Below, piece after piece: positions 40,701 to 49,866 of a stretch of 64,000 nucleotides of DNA; position 1 is the stretch's first letter; each line of letters begins with the position of its first letter. The stretch comes from Parabacteroides sp. (GTDB lineage Bacteria > Bacteroidota > Bacteroidia > Bacteroidales > Tannerellaceae). The notes below the pieces were generated by a model that saw only the letters and a list, made by a program, of their open reading frames with translations, was not told the origin of the DNA and did not search any database. The position numbers and the translations under genes were made by a program. The DNA is taken from positions 1 through 64,000 of the forward strand of contig JAHHQS010000002.1 of NCBI GenBank assembly GCA_020026285.1, given 5' to 3'.

Positions 40701-42217
40701 ATAATAAGGCATGGGTCGATATGGAACTTTCACCAGATCGTTATTATATGCTTTCTGCTCCGTTGAAAGGTATGTTTTCTGGTGACATGTTTATTTCGGG
40801 AAATGAATATCCTGCGTATTTTACGGATCTGAACGAGACTAATTATCCTCAGAAAAGAGTCAATCCTACCATCTATCAGCGGTTATGGGAGATGTCTGCC
40901 TTGAATCGTCCGATGGTGGGTGACTATGCAGTGGTTGTTCCGGCCGAAACCAGATGGACGAAACCTTATAATCATCTGGCTACCTTATATGATTTGAGAG
41001 AAGATCATACAAATGCATTTTCTTTGTGGGTGGATCCGGGAAAATCTGTAGCTGAAAACAGCAGTTATTTGTTCCGCTTCCCGAAAAGGCATGAGGTGTA
41101 CAACTATTATAATTCGAAAGGTGAACTGATTGATGGCAAAACAGAAAATCTGATCCGGAATGAAATGACTGGACGATTTATCTATGAACGTTCAAAAGAG
41201 GAGACAAATCCTTTCCCTTTGAAGGTGGTTCTGAAAAACAGAAGTTTCAGTAGTGATAACAGAACTTATCTGATGGGAAATCCTTTTATGGCTCATCTTG
41301 ATATTCAGAAGTTCCTGGAAAAAAATCAGCATATCGCATCTGTCAAGGTGTATGATGGAAATACAAATAATTCGATTGTTGCTGACAAGGAAGAAGGTTT
41401 GCTAAGCAGTAACAGTGGATTGAGATATATAGCACCGGTTCAGTCGGTCTTTCTTGAGCAGAAGAGTAATACTGAAGAGATCAGTAATATATGTGAGGTG
41501 CTTATTTCGGAAGATATGCTGGTGGCGAACGTGGATAAGATAAAAACACCGCAGACAAAATTCAGTTCCGGATCTGTCCGTATTACAGCAGAAGCAGAAG
41601 GGAGGTCTTCTTCTGCTTTGGTGAATCTCTCCGGTATGGCTTCGGATGAAGTGATTGAAGGAGAAGATGCTGAATTGCTTCTGGAGAATGAAGCTCGTCC
41701 GGCCGTAGCTGTCTTTACTGTTAATGATGGCAAAGCGCTGGATATTGAACAGCGTTCTACTGCTGAAGAAATAAATCTGGGCTTTTATATGGTTCATCCG
41801 GCAGATGTGAATCTGCAGATTACTCTGCCTTCTTCTGCAGGAGACAAAGTTTTGGAAGACAGACTGACCGGAAAGACTCAACTTTTGCCTTCGGGCGAAA
41901 TGACAACAATCTTCCTGAAAGATATGGGAAGTCAGGCAGGTCGTTTTCGTATTGTAGACAGGGATCTTGTCTCTGATAAAAAATCAGCAGTAGTGATTAT
42001 GTATCGTCATGAGAAAAATGCGATAGAAGTACGTTCCTGTGACGGAAAACTGGCTTGTTGTGAAGTGTATACAATAGATGGACGTTGTGTCGCTGAGAAA
42101 AAGTATCCGGCTGAAGTCTATCATATACCGGTTCCATCCGGAATCATTATTGTTCATGCGATTACGCAGGATGGAGAAAAAAAGGTGGTTAAAATGAAAG
42201 TAGAAAGTTATAAGTAA
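37751..42217 (+). CDS. Giant modular secreted protein with TSP3-type linker and T9SS-like C-terminus
   Basis: This 1488-aa protein has an ordinary signal peptide (ending LFAQ, about residue 28), not a lipobox, unlike its neighbours. Four related modules can be aligned by a short acidic motif: HDLNNT (about 71), DSDLDNHAT (237), DPSMDTYAEY (489), DENLDSYATF (672). Each is followed by a matching strand (FDEIGL, FNQVRL, FDRFEL, FDEVRL). A thrombospondin type 3-like calcium motif DSDGDGIPDCVD follows (about 795), then a large C-terminal region. The last 60 residues (VYTIDGRCVAEKKY, then VPSGIIIVHAI) resemble a type A type 9 secretion sorting domain. The module motif recalls discoidin-like carbohydrate-binding folds (inference). 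It could be a pilus-tip adhesin comparable in role to P. gingivalis Mfa5. Confidence 0.65.
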   Translation: MRFIRIVYITLLGLLFGVVAGDYNLFAQKIKVDNPRFPRKAMTFPDCVVNASLRVVSVLEGEKGLNNLLDHDLNNTVSFRAIADVKLFEDVVVRIKDRKHIYPKGTIGGFCVQSKSEGGLLSLDVLKVVNIGFYLNGKLVKTVPVKESSEGNKLLGLQLIQFGGNEAATTISAESPCEFDEIGLFYGGVSLSVINAVKVRYGFVGDNIESKLINDNGKEPWVKIINDSGLAKSERIIDSDLDNHATLAAVVVAVPVNLVLKTTREFSAGSEVGFVYFNADVLSLPLGESFLEVSNSKGETRKINLDPSLLKVGLLSFGRVRMSIISPIPFNQVRLHQPGGVGIGGGEYYYGFVNEAPEVNLVQDLGLSMDAQICETQSQYQLYSKRKVKWEIVSHPSEDKTVTVDPVTGAVSNMALNVTGDYEFKATLEEDPTCVGYVRLHRGVKPDNNDCNQPVSSEKNFEAYSPEGISGGILIWQNMKNPANIVDPSMDTYAEYENVLSLLDNTAIIGIKNTKDNISDGTVSKRVGFVMEVPVDVLNVGLLKTFQIRVKNKEGKEIYKALIDRSNLLSVGLIGAQKSYKMRYSIEVPASKGCFDRFELWSVGLLELKLKSLRIYGAFVEDVSTICDDPLGCDSYIVGSSGLDEASINYEGTKLTGVVNVGAFWKDLENVIDENLDSYATFEEVLSVGGMASISVRLGKVMDKTHQLGVVIDQKTFLANISLIHVIKMELLRDGVTVGHPKNTWNVLGADVIGYGDKSMLMMNSSVPFDEVRLTIGDGVSALNGMHVYGVFIRNDSDGDGIPDCVDPESCGSSLVNVKATDHICLSDQNIEVTGEIVNLGDADSKTYRLTYSGDEPLSFEQTVTKEKVGLVTWPFGPFTKPGRFQLYVDEKIKGVDNQDVYDRVAEYSFDVHPNETSWKTEPINDNWNEWENWDKGSPWTCTNVIITKGAAMYPILTEREMNGCNMIHFEPNTEVANTHYLSYNKAWVDMELSPDRYYMLSAPLKGMFSGDMFISGNEYPAYFTDLNETNYPQKRVNPTIYQRLWEMSALNRPMVGDYAVVVPAETRWTKPYNHLATLYDLREDHTNAFSLWVDPGKSVAENSSYLFRFPKRHEVYNYYNSKGELIDGKTENLIRNEMTGRFIYERSKEETNPFPLKVVLKNRSFSSDNRTYLMGNPFMAHLDIQKFLEKNQHIASVKVYDGNTNNSIVADKEEGLLSSNSGLRYIAPVQSVFLEQKSNTEEISNICEVLISEDMLVANVDKIKTPQTKFSSGSVRITAEAEGRSSSALVNLSGMASDEVIEGEDAELLLENEARPAVAVFTVNDGKALDIEQRSTAEEINLGFYMVHPADVNLQITLPSSAGDKVLEDRLTGKTQLLPSGEMTTIFLKDMGSQAGRFRIVDRDLVSDKKSAVVIMYRHEKNAIEVRSCDGKLACCEVYTIDGRCVAEKKYPAEVYHIPVPSGIIIVHAITQDGEKKVVKMKVESYK

Positions 42218-42226
42218 TAAGATATT

Positions 42227-43465
42227 ATGAAAGTTCAGTGTGAAAAATTATTGATAATCATATTAGGTCTTGTTCCTTGGCTAATATCTTGTCAGAAATC
42301 GGAAGTGGATGTTGCTGATGAAATGTTTGATCTCCCAATTTCTTTTGCTCTTCAGGAAGTGGGAGCAATATCAACAAAGGCTCTCTCTTTTCCGGATGGC
42401 GAACATCCGATGCAGCCGGGAGAGGCCGTCAGACCCGTGTTTGTAGACAAGGTCAGGGTGAATATATATTATCGTCTGAAAGATGGTACCTATAAAAACA
42501 ATATAGAGGGTTTTGCTTTTCTGAAATCACAGGAACTTCAGGCGTATATGGATAACGAGACCGGATTTTATACAGCCAAGGGAACAATTTCTCTGAGAAA
42601 GGATTATGAGTATCGGGTCACAGCCATGGGATATAATTCTGAAAAGCAGGAAGACGGTCTGTTCAGATTCGGATTGGTTGAAGGAAATCCTTTTTCTGAT
42701 TCTTATATCGAGCTGACTGAAGCCGTTAATTATAAGACTCCGGAACTATTCTTCGGGACTCCTGTTTCTTCTGTTCAGCAGGATACTATTTTCCGTTATC
42801 GGGAAGATGACAAGAGCAGGGAGAGTCTTACCGGATGGCTTTTCCGGGGTGTCGCTGGTGTGGAAATCAGTTTGAATAATGTTCCGGCAACTGTAAGTAA
42901 AATAGAATTATTGGCAATTTCTTTAAATACAAAGAGCAAGGCTCGCTGGTATAATGATTTCAAAACGCCGTATGAGTTGATGACATCTCAGGATAAATAT
43001 GGAGGTTTTGTGCTGAATTCATGGGAAAGACCAGCTACAGCGGGAAATGAGGGTGGAGCTGCTGTCGAGACAATCTCTTTGGTTGGAGGAAATCTATTAT
43101 CTGTCAAATCGGCTTTGGCTATAAGGGTGATTGATGCCGGTAGCGTGTTTTATAAATTATTGCGGGTCAGAGAAGTCAGACAGCCTAAAGAGGAGAATAT
43201 CACACGTGTGGCTCCTCCGGATGGAGGCGACGGAACGGGGATCATAACTCCTGAAGAAGGTGATGGTGATCCGGATAAACCGGTTGATCCGGGTTTGTCG
43301 GAATATGAAATTCCTTTTCTTCGGAATCATTATTACAGAATAACTGCCGATTATCAAAGGTTATCGAATCTGCAATACATTACGACGGTGGTGGTTAATC
43401 CGGAATGGGATGCTGATATATCCTTGTCGTTGGGAGATGCAATCAAAAATAATGTTACTCCATGA
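42227..43465 (+). CDS. Last fimbrial locus lipoprotein, 412 aa
   Basis: This lipoprotein has lipid Cys22 (LISC) and a Thr-Lys site at 50-51 (ISTKALSF). Beta-rich fimbrillin-like sequence includes GWLFRGVAGVEISLNNVPA, the same pattern as KRQVAGVLGYFSNIPA in the major pilin. A Pro/Asp-rich linker (EEGDGDPDKPVDPG) precedes the C-terminal strands, as in the major pilin. It is 9 bases after the giant protein gene and closes the operon before a strong terminator. Confidence 0.68.
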   Translation: MKVQCEKLLIIILGLVPWLISCQKSEVDVADEMFDLPISFALQEVGAISTKALSFPDGEHPMQPGEAVRPVFVDKVRVNIYYRLKDGTYKNNIEGFAFLKSQELQAYMDNETGFYTAKGTISLRKDYEYRVTAMGYNSEKQEDGLFRFGLVEGNPFSDSYIELTEAVNYKTPELFFGTPVSSVQQDTIFRYREDDKSRESLTGWLFRGVAGVEISLNNVPATVSKIELLAISLNTKSKARWYNDFKTPYELMTSQDKYGGFVLNSWERPATAGNEGGAAVETISLVGGNLLSVKSALAIRVIDAGSVFYKLLRVREVRQPKEENITRVAPPDGGDGTGIITPEEGDGDPDKPVDPGLSEYEIPFLRNHYYRITADYQRLSNLQYITTVVVNPEWDADISLSLGDAIKNNVTP

Positions 43466-43470
43466 TATAA

Positions 43471-43515
43471 GAAATCGGCTTGCAAATGATATTCATTTAT
43501 TTGCAAGCCGATTTC
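43471..43515. terminator. Bidirectional terminator between fimbrial locus and engB
   Basis: A perfect 17-bp stem (43471-43487 and 43499-43515) with an 11-nt loop lies between two convergent genes. Confidence 0.8.
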
Positions 43516-43539
43516 ATGATTAATTACATGTATGTGGAT

Positions 43540-44142
43540 TTATTCTTTTAGTCCGTCGTTTATCGACTGGATATAATCCAGAATCTCGTCTCTGCCGAAT
43601 TTTGTTTCAGAAGAAGAGAAAAAGACCGGAGGAAGTTCTTCCCATGTTTCCAGAAGACGTTTCTCATAGACTTTGAAATTCTCAGATAATCGGCCTTTAC
43701 TGATCTTGTCCACTTTTGTGAAGATGATGGCAAACGGAACGCCGTTTTCGCCCAGCCATTCCATAAATTCCAAATCAATCTTCTGTGGCTCGTGACGAGA
43801 GTCCAGAAGGACAAAGAGGCAAGTCAGCTGTTCGCGTTCCAAAGTGTAATTTTCGATGATCTTTCGGATATTCTCTCTACCTTCTTTGCCACGCTGAGCA
43901 TAACCATAACCCGGAAGGTCTACCAGATACCAGTCTTTATTGATCATGAAATGATTGATCAAAAGCGTTTTTCCTGGTTTCTGAGAAGTCATAGCCAGAC
44001 CTTTCTTGGCAGTAAGCATATTAATAAGGGATGATTTTCCTACATTACTTCGGCCAATGAATGCATATTCCGGAAGATTTCCTTGCGGACATTTATTTAC
44101 GTTGGTGTTGCTTATTACAAATTCTGCGCTTTTAATTTCCAT
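43540..44142 (-). CDS. engB: Ribosome biogenesis GTPase EngB/YsxC
   Basis: This 200-aa GTPase acts in 50S subunit assembly. G1 is GRSNVGKSS (about 31-39), G3 DLPGYGYA and G4 TKVDK. Length is normal. It is 2 bases after the symporter gene on the same strand, probably one transcript. Confidence 0.95.
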   Translation of the reverse strand: MEIKSAEFVISNTNVNKCPQGNLPEYAFIGRSNVGKSSLINMLTAKKGLAMTSQKPGKTLLINHFMINKDWYLVDLPGYGYAQRGKEGRENIRKIIENYTLEREQLTCLFVLLDSRHEPQKIDLEFMEWLGENGVPFAIIFTKVDKISKGRLSENFKVYEKRLLETWEELPPVFFSSSETKFGRDEILDYIQSINDGLKE

Positions 44143-44144
44143 TC

Positions 44145-45602
44145 TTATATTGTCTTATTTTGATTCTTAATTGATAACAGCCATAAACCGGTAAAGGTGA
44201 TCAGACCGTTCAGCATCAGCATCTCGTAACCGAACTTATATCCTGTATTTTGTTCTACCAGGTAACTCGTGGTGAAGCATATCAGCGGAGATACGATGCA
44301 AATATACGGAACAAATTTGTCTCTTGGACGCTTTTTTGTGAAAAGACCGAAAACAAACAGCCCTAAAAGAGGTCCGTAAGTGTACGAAGCTATCATATAG
44401 ATGGCATCAATCACGCTTCGGCTGTTCACTTCCTTGATGATAATGATGATGAGTGCAAAGAGAACCGAAATAAGAAAATGTGTCTTTAAACGAGTCCGTT
44501 TTGCTTGTTTTGCATCTTCATTCTTTATTTCTAAAATATCCACACAAAACGAAGTGGTTAGTGCGGTCAGAGCGGAATCGGCACTGCTGAATGCAGCTGC
44601 GATAATTCCGATGGTAAAGAATATCAGAATGCTGCTGCCCAGGATTCCCGAAGTACAGAACATCGGAAGAATATCATCGCTCAAAGCTGGAAGAGTTATC
44701 TGTTCTTTTTGGGCCAAAGCAATTAACAATACTCCCAATGAAAGGAAAAGGAAGTTAACTGGTGTAAAGGCGAAGCCGTATGTGTACATATTCTTTTGAG
44801 CATCCCGCAGATTCCTGCATGAAAGATTTTTCTGCATCATATCCTGGTCGAGTCCGGTCATGACTATGGTGATAAAGATTCCGCTGAAGAATTGCTTTGC
44901 AAAGTGCTGTGTGCTCTGCCAGTCGGAGAATTCAAAGATTCGGAAGTGCGGACTTTCAGTAAGAGTCTGGATCATTCCTCCCATATCCACATCCAGCTTG
45001 TCTTTGACCTGCCAGATAATGACAATCAGCATGGAAACCAGACAGATGGCCTGAATGGTGTCGGTCCAGATAATCGTTTTGATTCCGCTTCGGAAGGTAT
45101 AGAGCCAGACAAGGAAGATACTGATTACTACTGTGACTCCAAACGGAATGTTCCAGGTGCTGAATACATAATGCTGAAGGATGAGGACAACCAGATAAAG
45201 TCGGGCTGCAGCTCCCACAATCTTCGATAGCAGAAAGAAAGAGGCTCCTGTTTTATAACTGTGCCGTCCAATCCGATCGTCCAGATAGGAATAGATGGAA
45301 GTCAGCTGGAGCTTGTAATAGAGCGGAAGCAGGACATGAGCAATCAGAATATATCCGACAAAGAAGCCGAGTACTGTCTGCATATAGGTCATATCGATGC
45401 TGCGAACCATTCCGGGCACCGAAACAAAAGTGACTCCTGATAGCGATGTCCCGACCATTCCGATGGAAACGATGTACCAGGGAGATTTTCGTTCGCCAAG
45501 GAAGAAGGCTTCGTTGCTGGTGTTGCGTCCGGTAAGCCAGGCAATAAAAAGCAATAGCCCGAAGTAGAGGGCTATGATCAAGAGTATAAGAGAACTGTTC
45601 AT
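44145..45602 (-). CDS. Sodium:solute symporter family protein
   Basis: This inner-membrane transporter of about 485 aa has some 13 membrane helices and sodium/solute symporter hallmarks ([18 protein letters not shown] near the N-terminus, [19 protein letters not shown] in the middle). The solute is unknown. The start is placed at [15 protein letters not shown], the usual N-terminus; a longer frame to 45665 adds 21 polar residues and overlaps a likely promoter region. It is upstream of engB. Confidence 0.88.
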   Translation of the reverse strand: MNSSLILLIIALYFGLLLFIAWLTGRNTSNEAFFLGERKSPWYIVSIGMVGTSLSGVTFVSVPGMVRSIDMTYMQTVLGFFVGYILIAHVLLPLYYKLQLTSIYSYLDDRIGRHSYKTGASFFLLSKIVGAAARLYLVVLILQHYVFSTWNIPFGVTVVISIFLVWLYTFRSGIKTIIWTDTIQAICLVSMLIVIIWQVKDKLDVDMGGMIQTLTESPHFRIFEFSDWQSTQHFAKQFFSGIFITIVMTGLDQDMMQKNLSCRNLRDAQKNMYTYGFAFTPVNFLFLSLGVLLIALAQKEQITLPALSDDILPMFCTSGILGSSILIFFTIGIIAAAFSSADSALTALTTSFCVDILEIKNEDAKQAKRTRLKTHFLISVLFALIIIIIKEVNSRSVIDAIYMIASYTYGPLLGLFVFGLFTKKRPRDKFVPYICIVSPLICFTTSYLVEQNTGYKFGYEMLMLNGLITFTGLWLLSIKNQNKTI

Positions 45603-45812
45603 CTTTTTTAATAAGGCGTGTGTTAATACATTTGTAAAAGTACAACAACTTATATCTGTCTCCAAATTTTCATCTTGTTTGTTTCAGATTCGTCTTGAAT
45701 ATCGTCTTGAATTCGATGGCTTGTTATTCCAGTCTGAAGCCATTCAACCTTGTCTTAGTGGAAACAATCTGAAAATAAAATAAATCATAATAACGATTTG
45801 ATTAATTCATAG

Positions 45813-45878
45813 TAGTGAATTAATTAAATCACATGGATGAATTAAATAATTTACATTGGTGAATTAAAAAATATATCC
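45813..45878. repeat. 22-bp tandem repeat, three copies
   Basis: Copies at 45813-45834, 45835-45856 and 45857-about 45878 share TGAATTAA in the same place and a similar tail (AAATCACAT, ATTTACAT). The last copy is degenerate. The flanking DNA is AT-rich and non-coding. Confidence 0.5.
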
Positions 45879-45924
45879 GATGTTTTTATTAATATCCGGT
45901 TGATTTTCTTATATAAGAAGAATC

Positions 45925-46188
45925 GTGATAATACATGTTACTTTTTTAATTTGTAAGCCCGGGAATAAATATCGATTAAGTCCGGAAAAGAAAGAGGAAC
46001 TGCGTGCGACTCAGCGTTTGTGGCTGAAATTTTATGAAAAGAATACGACTATTTGTTCCAAGATGGATATGATTGTTAATCAGGATGCCGGATCTTTACG
46101 TTTTCCGGTTGAGCTGGAAGGAAAAGCCAATACGTTAAAATATAGGGTGATGGAATTAGGATGGATGATCAATTATTTGAAGTATTGA
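45925..46188 (+). CDS. Small orphan protein or gene remnant
   Basis: This frame of 87 codons starts at GTG and has no ATG near its start. From residue 14 the sequence looks coding (RLSPEKKEELRATQRLWLKF, then FPVELEGKANTLKYRVMELG), while the first 13 residues look like translated non-coding DNA. It may be the 3' end of a decayed gene. No family is recognised. The tandem repeat lies just upstream. Confidence 0.35.
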   Translation: MIIHVTFLICKPGNKYRLSPEKKEELRATQRLWLKFYEKNTTICSKMDMIVNQDAGSLRFPVELEGKANTLKYRVMELGWMINYLKY

Positions 46189-46215
46189 CTCAAACAACTG
46201 ATCATCTCCGTTCTT

Positions 46216-47529
46216 TTAATATCTTTTTTCCAAAGCAGAACCTGGATAATAATGACTGAGTATTTCCTGATAGTTATATCCCTGTGTGCTCATAACGGCT
46301 GCACCAATCTGACACAATCCGACTCCGTGTCCCCAGCCGGCTCCGGTGAATGTGAAGCTTTCAGGAATTTCTTTGTTTTCGCCAAAGCTATAATTCACAA
46401 CAAAGGCTGAACTGTATAAATGAGTTTCGGAAAGGAAACGACGGATTTCCAGTTCTTTTCCGACAATCAGTTCTTTCTCTGTCCCTATGATCTGTAATTC
46501 TTCGATTCGTCCGGATTTCCCTCGTTTCAAAGGATTTAGCTGGAGAATCTTTCCAAAAGAAATGCCACTCTTTCGAGCAATCAGTTCACTTAATTCATCT
46601 TGCGAATAAATCACTTTCCAGCGATAGAAATCAGTAGTCGTCTGGTCATATTTGTTCAGAACCAAGGCCAGAAGTTGTGTATCTCTGGTATTGCAGAAAG
46701 CAGGAGAGGAGGAACGGATCCATTTTTCGGCTTCAGCTTCTTCAGTCAGATCGGGAAAAGTCTGTGAATCGGTATGATCGGCAACGGCAGACAGATAGGG
46801 GTGATGAACGGGTTCCCAGCAATGTTCGAATTCTTCAGTCACGCCACCGCAGCATTTAGAAAATCGGGCATCGCAAATGCTTCCATTGTACGTCAGAATC
46901 TGTCCTTTAGTCTCGTTGATAACTTCCTGTATTGTCGGATTGTCTGCCGAACGAGTCATTCCTTGATAGCGTTGACAGTGATCATCAGCGCAGACATCGA
47001 ACAGAAGATGATCTTCGCGGTCGTACCATCTGATCAGACGTTCGTCGTTCTGAAAACAACTCACCTGAGGTTCGGTCTGTCTGTTTTTCTTTTCAATCTG
47101 AGCCAGCAGCCAGCTTCGTGAAATAACAGCATGCGCTTTCAGAAACTCCTTGGGAGCATGAGCATTCATCTCCGAAGCGATTACACAGGTCAGATATTTC
47201 TCCAGATCAATCTGATTGATAGCAATAATTCCTTCCTTGCATGCCAGTAGTTTCAAAGCACCCTGAAAACGTTGGTCTTCCTGCTGCTGCCAATGGAAAT
47301 TGACTCCGATGGTAACAGCCTTCAGACTGAAAGTTGCGTCGGGCGATTGTGGTTCAAACAGAATCTCCTGATAACTTTTACCCTGGAAAAGAATTTCTCC
47401 CTCTTTCCATTCTGCCGTTTGTTCTCCGGTCAGGAGAGAATGATGGGTTGCCGACTGGTAGTTGTCATTGAATACGAATGAAACGGACTTCCGGGTAAAA
47501 ATACCAACGTGAATAACTGGAGCTTTCAT
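46216..47529 (-). CDS. SpoIID/LytB domain protein
   Basis: This 437-aa protein is related to SpoIID peptidoglycan lytic transglycosylases and amidase enhancers. The family motifs are YLTCVIASEMNAHAPKEFLK with AHAVISRSWLLA after it (about 150-180), CDARFSKCCGGVTEEFE, and the C-terminal GAGWGHGVGLCQIGAAVMS. No signal peptide is visible, which is common for the Bacteroides members. Its ATG (47529) is about 140 bases downstream of the OPT gene end, with a terminator between. Confidence 0.85.
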   Translation of the reverse strand: MKAPVIHVGIFTRKSVSFVFNDNYQSATHHSLLTGEQTAEWKEGEILFQGKSYQEILFEPQSPDATFSLKAVTIGVNFHWQQQEDQRFQGALKLLACKEGIIAINQIDLEKYLTCVIASEMNAHAPKEFLKAHAVISRSWLLAQIEKKNRQTEPQVSCFQNDERLIRWYDREDHLLFDVCADDHCQRYQGMTRSADNPTIQEVINETKGQILTYNGSICDARFSKCCGGVTEEFEHCWEPVHHPYLSAVADHTDSQTFPDLTEEAEAEKWIRSSSPAFCNTRDTQLLALVLNKYDQTTTDFYRWKVIYSQDELSELIARKSGISFGKILQLNPLKRGKSGRIEELQIIGTEKELIVGKELEIRRFLSETHLYSSAFVVNYSFGENKEIPESFTFTGAGWGHGVGLCQIGAAVMSTQGYNYQEILSHYYPGSALEKRY

Positions 47530-47595
47530 AAATATCTTCTTTGTTTTATGATGAGATTTTCCCGATAAAAGGAAATGACGGTCTTATTAATAAAA

Positions 47596-47640
47596 GTTCC
47601 TGCTAAAACATTCTCAGTAAATCGAGACTTTAGCAGGAAC
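47596..47640 (-). terminator. Terminator of the OPT transporter gene
   Basis: A 12-bp perfect stem (GTTCCTGCTAAA 47596-47607, TTTAGCAGGAAC 47629-47640) is followed on the minus strand by TTTTA. Confidence 0.7.
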
Positions 47641-47667
47641 CTGTTATGAGTTATCAGATCTGATAGA

Positions 47668-49670
47668 TTATTTATCAGTAGTTTTCTTGGTGTTGATTGA
47701 ACTGTAAGCCAGATAAGCAATCAAGGCCAGATACATTACGATAGCCAATACTTCGGCAGAAGTACTTTCAGCCCATGCTGTATTGTACATATTGATGTCG
47801 GCGAAACGAAGTCCTGCACTGACAACACCCATCAAAGCACCACCGGCAATGAATCCGGATGAAAGTAATGTTCCTTTTTCCAGACGGGCTGCATTTAGTT
47901 CTTTATCCTTGCTGCGGCTTCCAACATACCAGCTGATAGCACCACCGATCAGAAGAGGTGTATTCAGATCGATAGGAATGAACATACCCAAAGCAAAAGC
48001 TAAAGCTGGAATACCAACGGCATTCAAAACAATAGCCAGTACAGCACCAATCAGATATAAAATCCAGGGAGCACCGGCACCGCTCATTAATGGTTCAATA
48101 ACGGCTGCCATGGCATTTGCCTGAGGAGCTGCCAGCTGACCGCTTGTGAAACCGTATGTCTTATTCAGGATAAGAATGACAAATCCTACAGTTGCTGCTG
48201 AAACCAAAGTACCTAAGAACTTCCAGGTTTCCTGTTTGGCTGGAGTGGTTCCTAACCAGTAACCAATTTTCAAGTCGGTGATAAAGCCTCCGGCCATTGA
48301 CAAGGCTGTACAAACAACTCCTCCGATAATCAAAGCGGAAACCATTCCGGCTGTTCCGCTCAATCCGCATGCAACAAGGATGATGGAAGCCAGAATCAAT
48401 GTCATCAAAGTCATTCCGGATACCGGATTTGAACCAACAATGGCAATGGCATTGGCTGCAACGGTTGTAAATAGGAATGCAATAACAGCAACCAATAGTA
48501 AACCGATGAATGCGTAGAAGTAATTATCTAACAAACCGAATTGGAAGAACAGGAATGTAACAAATAGAGTTGCGATGATTCCGATAGAAATGACTTTCAT
48601 GGAAAGATCGCGTTGTGTACGTTTTTCTTTGATCTGGTTGGCGTTCCCTTTATTACCTAGTTCCTTGGCTGCCAGGCCGACTGCACTTTTGATAATACCC
48701 CATGATTTGATGATACCGATGGCTCCTGCAGTGGCAATACCGCCGATACCAATATGACGGGCGTATGTTGTAAAAATCTGTTCAGGACTCATGCTTCCGA
48801 CGGTGGCAGTGATTGCATCATTTCCGAAAGTAAGAACATCTGCTCCAAAGATGGCAGACATCAAAGGTATGATAACCAGCCATACAAGGAAGGAACCGGC
48901 GCAGATAATCAATGAATATTTCAAACCGATGATGTACCTAAACCTAATACGGCTGCACCAGTGTTGACTTTCATGACGATTTTGGCTTTTTCAGCCAAGG
49001 CTTCTCCGGCACCGATAATCGTTGTACTGATGGTTTCGCTCCACCATCCGAATGTCCCAACGATGAAATCGTAAAGACCACCAATCAATCCGGCAATGAT
49101 TAAAGGCTTTGCCTGATTACCGCCTTTTTCACCAGAGACAAGTACCTGAGTGGTAGCTGTTGCTTCCGGAAATGGATATTTGCCATGCATGGTAGATACG
49201 AAATATTTACGGAAAGGTATCAGAAGAAGAATACCTAAAATACCACCAAGGAGTGAACTCATGAATACTTCAAAGAAGTTTACGGTAATTTCAGGATATT
49301 TATCTTGCAGAATATAAAGAGCAGGTAATGTGAAGATGGCTCCGGCAACAATCACGCCACTACTTGCACCAATAGACTGGATAATAACATTTTCTGCCAA
49401 TGCGTTTTTACGTTTGAAACCGCTGGATAGCCCTACGGCAATAATAGCGATTGGAATGGCAGCTTCAAAAACCTGTCCAACACGCAGTCCTAAGTAAGCG
49501 GCTGCCGCACTGAATATAACAGCCATTACCAATCCCCAGAAGACAGACCAGGGGGTAACTTCCCGGTACTCTTTGTCTGGATGCATCAGCGGCTTGTATT
49601 CTTCACCTTCTTTCAACTCGCGGAACGCATTTTCAGCCAATCCGCTCATTTGTTCTTTCTTCTCTTCCAT
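47668..49670 (-). pseudogene. OPT-family oligopeptide transporter, frameshifted
   Basis: Two adjoining frames together encode one OPT transporter of about 667 aa with many membrane helices. The first (49670-48921, 249 aa, MEEKKEQMSGLAENAFREL) ends in GAAVLGLGTSSV and a stop. The second (from 48924) continues LKYSLIICAGSFLVWLV in another frame. Adding one T between 48936 and 48935 restores GLGYIIGLKYSL with no break, so a single-base deletion splits the gene. Both halves are otherwise intact, so the event is recent, a sequencing error, or a reversible mutation. If real, transport is lost unless the halves assemble. Confidence 0.88.
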
Positions 49671-49726
49671 TTCTTTTGATAGTGTTTTTATAAGGTTGAT
49701 TTAGAAAATTATTTATTGAATAGATG

Positions 49727-49757
49727 CAAAAGTATGTTTTATTTTCCAAATGACAAA
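49727..49757 (-). promoter_or_regulatory. Promoter of the OPT transporter gene
   Basis: The minus strand has TACTTTTG (49727-49734) and TTTG (49754-49757), spaced 19 bases, 57 bases before the ATG. It fits the Bacteroides consensus fully. Confidence 0.65.
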
Positions 49758-49810
49758 TAATCAATTGTATCATAAATGAGAAATGCAGTTTATTTAAAGA
49801 AAGATTTTAT

Positions 49811-49818
49811 TACTTTTG
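49811..49818 (+). promoter_or_regulatory. -7 box of the TPR protein gene
   Basis: TACTTTTG is a perfect TAnnTTTG box 49 bases before the ATG. No -33 TTG is at the usual spacing. Confidence 0.45.
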
Positions 49819-49866
49819 TTCCCAATTAAATGAATGCAGACATCGTTAAAGAAATAGATAATACAG

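Noticed and set aside
45813..45878. CRISPR array
   Set aside because: The repeats are directly adjacent, only 22 bp, with no spacers and no cas genes.
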